A DNA stretch of 64,000 bases from Theocolax elegans. Lineage: Eukaryota; Arthropoda; Insecta; Hymenoptera; Cerocephalidae. The stretch is from the NCBI GenBank assembly GCA_026168455.1, contig CM047426.1, forward strand, positions 70,080,986 through 70,144,985, read 5' to 3'. Below, in pieces: positions 58,877 to 64,000 of the stretch. Each line of letters opens with the position of its first letter. The stretch's first letter is position 1. A program made the position numbers and the translations under genes. Under the pieces are notes generated by a model. That model made no database searches, was not told the DNA's origin, and saw only the letters and a program-made list of their open reading frames with translations.

Positions 58877-58879
58877 CAC
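58660..58879 (+). other. R1-clade 3' UTR, poly(A) and (CA)n
   Basis: The 3' UTR has two perfect stems. CCCCCGCG (58674-58681) pairs with CGCGGGGG (58705-58712), directly followed by AATAAA (58713-58718). AAGAGGTGGAG (58727-58737) pairs with CTCCACCTCTT (58830-58840), which encloses the last 100 bases and ends three bases before the A-run. About 19 A and then (CA)n follow. Structured 3' ends are read by the RT of R1/R2-type elements when it starts copying at the target. Confidence 0.85.
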
Positions 58880-59794
58880 GTCTCTCCTTGCCTCGGTGGT
58901 GAGCTCCGTAATTTTATACGGAGCTCCTATCTGGGCTGATGCCTTGAACAGGCACAAGAGCTTTGGTGCTCCGTGTCAGAGAGCCTGCAGGATAGCTGCG
59001 CTAAGGGTGGCCCGGGCGTACCGAACCGTATCTGACATTGCGCTCTCGGTGATCGCGGGGACCGCCCCCTTCGACCTCCTGGCAGCCGAGAGAGCTGAAA
59101 GACACCGTGAGGGTGGGCGACGCCTAGAAGAGAATAGCTGCCATAACCGATGGTCATTGCGGACCGTAGAGGAGTGGCAGCGGAGATGGGACTCCGCCAG
59201 GGACGGCCGGTGGACCTACCGCATCATCCCGCGGATCCGGGAGTGGGCGAGCAGGAAACACGGCTTCGTCAGTTTCCAGCTTACCCAGGTGTTGACCGGG
59301 CACGGATGCTTCCGTAGCTACCTATTTCGTATAGGGGTCTACGGCAGCGCAGAGTGCCCGGCTTGTCCAGGGGTGGACGAAGACGTGGAACACGTCCTCT
59401 TACGGTGTCCTCGTTTCAGGGAGGAACGGGACCAGCTTCAAATAACTTGGAGCGGTCCCCTCACCCCTGAGGGCATCGGGGCGTGCCTGCTTGGCTCCCA
59501 GGAGGGATGGAACGCGGTAGTGACGCTCTGTACGTCCGTAGTGGACAGGCTGGGTCTCATCGGAAGAGACGAGGATAGAAGAGTTGCGATAGCAACAGTA
59601 GTGGGCTAATCTAGCCGTGCCTCCCCCCGCGAAGTAATGCCTTGCGGCGGTTTCCGCGGGGGAATAAAGGTAAGAAAAGAGGTGGAGTTTTAGTGGGTAT
59701 GCCTATCGACATCCTTCGGTAGGAGAGTCCCACACACGGGGAGTCTCGCATGGCTCCAGTCATGGTGCATTAAACATTTCTCCACCTCTTCGGA

Positions 59795-59825
<31 letters not shown>

Positions 59826-59828
59826 CAC
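58880..59828 (+). pseudogene. Array unit 2 (949 bp): ORF2 C-terminal fragment
   Basis: Open frame 58896-59609 (237 codons) with the CPACP...H...C finger intact. Diagnostic variants: GGCGACGCCTAG (not GCGTAG) and AATAAAGGTAAG in the UTR. Confidence 0.9.
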
Positions 59829-60743
59829 GTCTCTCCTTGCCTCGGTGGTGAGCTCCGTAATTTTATACGGAGCTCCTATCTGGGCTGATGCCTTGAACAG
59901 GCACAAGAGCTTTGGTGCTCCGTGTCAGAGAGCCTGCAGGATAGCTGCGCTAAGGGTGGCCCGGGCGTACCGAACCGTATCTGACATTGCGCTCTCGGTG
60001 ATCGCGGGGACCGCCCCCTTCGACCTCCTGGCAGCCGAGAGAGCTGAAAGACACCGTGAGGGTGGGCGACGCGTAGAAGAGAATAGCTGCCATAACCGAT
60101 GGTCATTGCGGACCGTAGAGGAGTGGCAGCGGAGATGGGACTCCGCCAGGGACGGCCGGTGGACCTACCGCATCATCCCGCGGATCCGGGAGTGGGCGAG
60201 CAGGAAACACGGCTTCGTCAGTTTCCAGCTTACCCAGGTGTTGACCGGGCACGGATGCTTCCGTAGCTACCTATTTCGTATAGGGGTCTACGGCAGCGCA
60301 GAGTGCCCGGCTTGTCCAGGGGTGGACGAAGACGTGGAACACGTCCTCTTACGGTGTCCTCGTTTCAGGGAGGAACGGGACCAGCTTCAAATAACTTGGA
60401 GCGGTCCCCTCACCCCTGAGGGCATCGGGGCGTGCCTGCTTGGCTCCCAGGAGGGATGGAACGCGGTAGTGACGCTCTGTACGTCCGTAGTGGACAGGCT
60501 GGGTCTCATCGGAAGAGACGAGGATAGAAGAGTTGCGATAGCAACAGTAGTGGGCTAATCTAGCCGTGCCTCCCCCCGCGAAGTAATGCCTTGCGGCGGT
60601 TTCCGCGGGGGAATAAAGGTAAGAAAAGAGGTGGAGTTTTAGTGGGTATGCCTATCGACATCCTTCGGTAGGAGAGTCCCACACACGGGGAGTCTCGCAT
60701 GGCTCCAGTCATGGTGCATTAAACATTTCTCCACCTCTTCGGA

Positions 60744-60774
<31 letters not shown>

Positions 60775-60777
60775 CAC
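59829..60777 (+). pseudogene. Array unit 3 (949 bp): ORF2 C-terminal fragment
   Basis: Open frame 59845-60558 (237 codons) ending at the same stop as the full ORF2. Variants GCGTAG and AATAAAGGTAAG. Confidence 0.9.
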
Positions 60778-61695
60778 GTCTCTCCTTGCCTCGGTGGTGA
60801 GCTCCGTAATTTTATACGGAGCTCCTATCTGGGCTGATGCCTTGAACAGGCACAAGAGCTTTGGTGCTCCGTGTCAGAGAGCCTGCAGGATAGCTGCGCT
60901 AAGGGTGGCCCGGGCGTACCGAACCGTATCTGACATTGCGCTCTCGGTGATCGCAGGGGACCGCCCCCTTCGACCTCCTGGCAGCCGAGAGAGCTGAAAG
61001 ACACCGTGAGGGTGGGCGACGCGTAGAAGAGAATAGCTGCCATAACCGATGGTCATTGCGGACCGTAGAGGAGTGGCAGCGGAGATGGGACTCCGCCAGG
61101 GACGGCCGGTGGACCTACCGCATCATCCCGCGGATCCGGGAGTGGGCGAGCAGGAAACACGGCTTCGTCAGTTTCCAGCTTACCCAGGTGTTGACCGGGC
61201 ACGGATGCTTCCGTAGCTACCTATTTCGTATAGGGGTCTACGGCAGCGCAGAGTGCCCGGCTTGTCCAGGGGTGGACGAAGACGTGGAACACGTCCTCCT
61301 ACGGTGTCCTCGTTTCAGGGAGGAACGGGACCAGCTTCAAATAACTTGGAGCGGTCCCCTCACCCCTGAGGGCATCGGGGCAGTGCCTGCTTGGCTCCCA
61401 GGAGGGATGGAACGCGGTAGTGACGCTCTGTACGTCCGTAGTGGACAGGCTGGGTCTCATCGGAAGAGACGAGGATAGAAGAGTTGCGATAGCAACAGTA
61501 GTGGGCTAATCTAGCCGTGCCTCCCCCCGCGAAGTAATGCCTTGCGGCGGTTTCCGCGGGGGAATAAAGGTAAGAAAAGAGGTGGAGTTTTAGTGGGTAT
61601 GCCTATCGACATCCTTCGGTAGGAGAGTCCCACACACGGGGAGTCTCGCATGGCTCCAGTCATGGTGCATTAAACATTTCTCCACCTCTTCGGAA

Positions 61696-61726
<31 letters not shown>

Positions 61727-61729
61727 CAC
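60778..61729 (+). pseudogene. Array unit 4 (952 bp): frameshifted ORF2 fragment
   Basis: Two one-base insertions (GATCGCAGGGGACC near 60955 and GGGGCAGTGCC near 61381) break the frame. The finger lies in the open piece 61056-61478. Confidence 0.9.
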
Positions 61730-62642
61730 GTCTCTCCTTGCCTCGGTGGTGAGCTCCGTAATTTTATACGGAGCTCCTATCTGGGCTGATGCCTTGAACA
61801 GGCACAAGAGCTTTGGTGCTCCGTGTCAGAGAGCCTGCAGGATAGCTGCGCTAAGGGTGGCCCGGGCGTACCGAACCGTATCTGACATTGCGCTCTCGGT
61901 GATCGCGGGGACCGCCCCCTTCGACCTCCTGGCAGCCGAGAGAGCTGAAAGACACCGTGAGGGTGGGCGACGCGTAGAAGAGAATAGCTGCCATAACCGA
62001 TGGTCATTGCGGACCGTAGAGGAGTGGCAGCGGAGATGGGACTCCGCCAGGGACGGCCGGTGGACCTACCGCATCATCCCGCGGATCCGGGAGTGGGCGA
62101 GCAGGAAACACGGCTTCGTCAGTTTCCAGCTTACCCAGGTGTTGAGCGGGCACGGATGCTTCCGTAGCTACCTATTTCGTATAGGGGTCTACGGCAGCGC
62201 AGAGTGCCCGGCTTGTCCAGGGGTGGACGAAGACGTGGAACACGTCCTCTTACGGTTCCTCGTTTCAGGGAGGAACGGGACCAGCTTCAAATAACTTGGA
62301 GCGGTCCCCTCACCCCTGAGGGCATCGGGGCGTGCCTGCTTGGCTCCCAGGAGGGATGGAACGCGGTAGTGACGCTCTGTACGTCCGTAGTGGACAGGCT
62401 GGGTCTCATCGGAAGAGACGAGGATAGAAGAGTTGCGATAGCAACAGTAGTGGGCTAATCTAGCCGTGCCTCCCCCCGCGAAGTAATGCCTTGCGGCGGT
62501 TTCCGCGGGGGAATAAAGGTAAGAAAAGAGGTGGAGTTTTAGTGGGTATGCCTATCGACATCCTTCGGTAGGAGAGTCCCACACACGGGGAGTCTCGCAT
62601 GGCTCCAGTCATGGTGCATTAAACATTTCTCCACCTCTTCGG

Positions 62643-62673
<31 letters not shown>

Positions 62674-62676
62674 CAC
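61730..62676 (+). pseudogene. Array unit 5 (947 bp): frameshifted ORF2 fragment
   Basis: A base pair of the finger region is lost (TACGGTTCCTCG near 62255), removing the last finger cysteine from frame. Also GTTGAGCGGG in place of GTTGACCGGG. Confidence 0.9.
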
Positions 62677-63592
62677 GTCTCTCCTTGCCTCGGTGGTGAG
62701 CTCCGTAATTTTATACGGAGCTCCTATCTGGGCTGATGCCTTGAACAGGCACAAGAGCTTTGGTGCTCCGTGTCAGAGAGCCTGCAGGATAGCTGCGCTA
62801 AGGGTGGCCCGGGCGTACCGAACCGTATCTGACATTGCGCTCTCGGTGATCGCGGGACCGCCCCCTTCGACCTCCTGGCAGCCGAGAGAGCTGAAAGACA
62901 CCGTGAGGGTGGGCGACGCGTAGAAGAGAATAGCTGCCATAACCGATGGTCATTGCGGACCGTAGAGGAGTGGCAGCGGAGATGGGACTCCGCCAGGGAC
63001 GGCCGGTGGACCTACCGCATCATCCCGCGGATCCGGGAGTGGGCGAGCAGGAAACACGGCTTCGTCAGTTTCCAGCTTACCCAGGTGTTGACCGGGCACG
63101 GATGCTTCCGTAGCTACCTATTTCGTATAGGGGTCTACGGCAGCGCAGAGTGCCCGGCTTGTCCAGGGGTGGACGAAGACGTGGAACACGTCCTCCTACG
63201 GTGTCCTCGTTTCAGGGAGGAACGGGACCAGCTTCAAATAACTTGGAGCGGTCCCCTCACCCCTGAGGGCATCGGGGCATGCCTGCTTGGCTCCCAGGAG
63301 GGATGGAACGCGGTAGTGACGCTCTGTACGTCCGTAGTGGACAGGCTGGGTCTCATCGGAAGAGACGAGGATAGAAGAGTTGCGATAGCAACAGTAGTGG
63401 GCTAATCTAGCCGTGCCTCCCCCCGCGAAGTAATGCCTTGCGGCGGTTTCCGCGGGGGAATAAAGATAAGAAAAGAGGTGGAGTTTTAGTGGGTATGCCT
63501 ATCGACATCCTTCGGTAGGAGAGTCCCACACACGGGGAGTCTCGCATGGCTCCAGTCATGGTGCATTAAACATTTCTCCACCTCTTCGGAAA

Positions 63593-63623
<31 letters not shown>

Positions 63624-63624
63624 C
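62677..63624 (+). pseudogene. Array unit 6 (948 bp): frameshifted ORF2 fragment
   Basis: One G is lost (GATCGCGGGACC near 62855). The UTR variant is AATAAAGATAAG, as in the source copy at 58713, unlike units 2-5. Confidence 0.9.
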
Positions 63625-64000
63625 GTCTCTCCTTGCCTCGGTGGTGAGCTCCGTAATTTTATACGGAGCTCCTATCTGGGCTGATGCCTTGAACAGGCAC
63701 AAGAGCTTTGGTGCTCCGTGTCAGAGAGCCTGCAGGATAGCTGCGCTAAGGGTGGCCCGGGCGTACCGAACCGTATCTGACATTGCGCTCTCGGTGATCG
63801 CGGGGACCGCCCCCTTCGACCTCCTGGCAGCCGAGAGAGCTGAAAGACACCGTGAGGGTGGGCGACGCCTAGAAGAGAATAGCTGCCATAACCGATGGTC
63901 ATTGCGGACCGTAGAGGAGTGGCAGCGGAGATGGGACTCCGCCAGGGACGGCCGGTGAACCTACCGCATCATCCCGCGGATCCGGGAGTGGGCGAGCAGG
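63625..64000 (+). pseudogene. Array unit 7, cut by the window end
   Basis: Carries the GCCTAG variant seen otherwise only in unit 2. A G-to-A change (GGTGAACC, 63956) creates a stop in the ORF2 frame. Confidence 0.88.

Larger units (their letters stand above)
58880..64000 (+). repeat. Tandem array of 949 bp units derived from the R1-clade 3' end
   Basis: Each unit starts at the same base of ORF2 (TCTCTCCTTGCCTCGG, equal to 57931 in copy 2). It contains the last 243 or so codons, the 3' UTR, poly(A) and (CA)n, then passes directly into the next unit. Starts are 58880, 59829, 60778, 61730, 62677 and 63625; the last is cut by the window end. Identical truncation points argue for tandem amplification of one 5'-truncated insertion rather than repeated independent insertion. 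Unit lengths vary mainly through the A and CA runs. Confidence 0.95.

Overview
The window is transposon- and satellite-rich eukaryotic heterochromatin. The mix of elements points to an arthropod, most likely an insect: Ty3/gypsy LTR elements, a Helitron, piggyBac- and mariner-type miniature elements, and an R1-clade non-LTR retrotransposon in a (CA)n repeat. I cannot name the species. I found no host gene, rRNA or tRNA gene. A 100-base run of N (23901-24000) marks a scaffold gap, and several long near-identical repeats could be affected by assembly.

Layout. (1) 1-3576: 3' half of a decayed gypsy element (integrase, a zinc-finger ORF after the integrase, polypurine tract, LTR) abutting a satellite. 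(2) 3577-22666: about 85 copies of a 216-218 bp satellite with an 8-monomer, 1,728 bp higher-order repeat; a mariner-like MITE was captured and amplified with it. (3) 22667-30454: a decayed autonomous Helitron (HUH Rep plus PIF1-like helicase) across the gap, then AT-rich sequence. (4) 30459-32028: a large fold-back repeat, then a (TA)n tract ending at a Helitron-like CTAG end with GC hairpins. (5) 32475-42900: a structurally complete, young LTR retrotransposon with 1,553 bp LTRs, TAAT target duplication, Lys-type primer site and polypurine tract. It has Gag, a small ORF, a protease fused in frame to a half integrase (RT and RNase H missing), and a second zinc-finger ORF. (6) 42901-51970: two copies of a roughly 1.1 kb dispersed repeat. 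Copy B shows that copy A was split by a 2,989 bp Helitron-like insertion and a 1,248 bp piggyBac-like MITE. A solo LTR and its 906 bp tandem duplication lie between the copies. (7) 51970-64000: an R1-clade (Waldo-like) element with ORF1 and ORF2, a 2.3 kb internal tandem duplication, and a tandem array of its 949 bp 3' end running off the window.

How the parts relate. No operon or pathway is present; the story is insertion, nesting and amplification. Two processes are making tandem DNA: an old satellite with higher-order structure, and a young array seeded by the 3' end of a retrotransposon. The most unusual signals are: the second nucleocapsid-like ORF in the env position of two different gypsy elements; a TAGCGG motif repeated on one strand through LTR, leader and coding regions in different reading frames of the young element; a primer-site look-alike held in a hairpin inside its LTR; competing hairpins in the satellite core; and the 949 bp retrotransposon-derived array.
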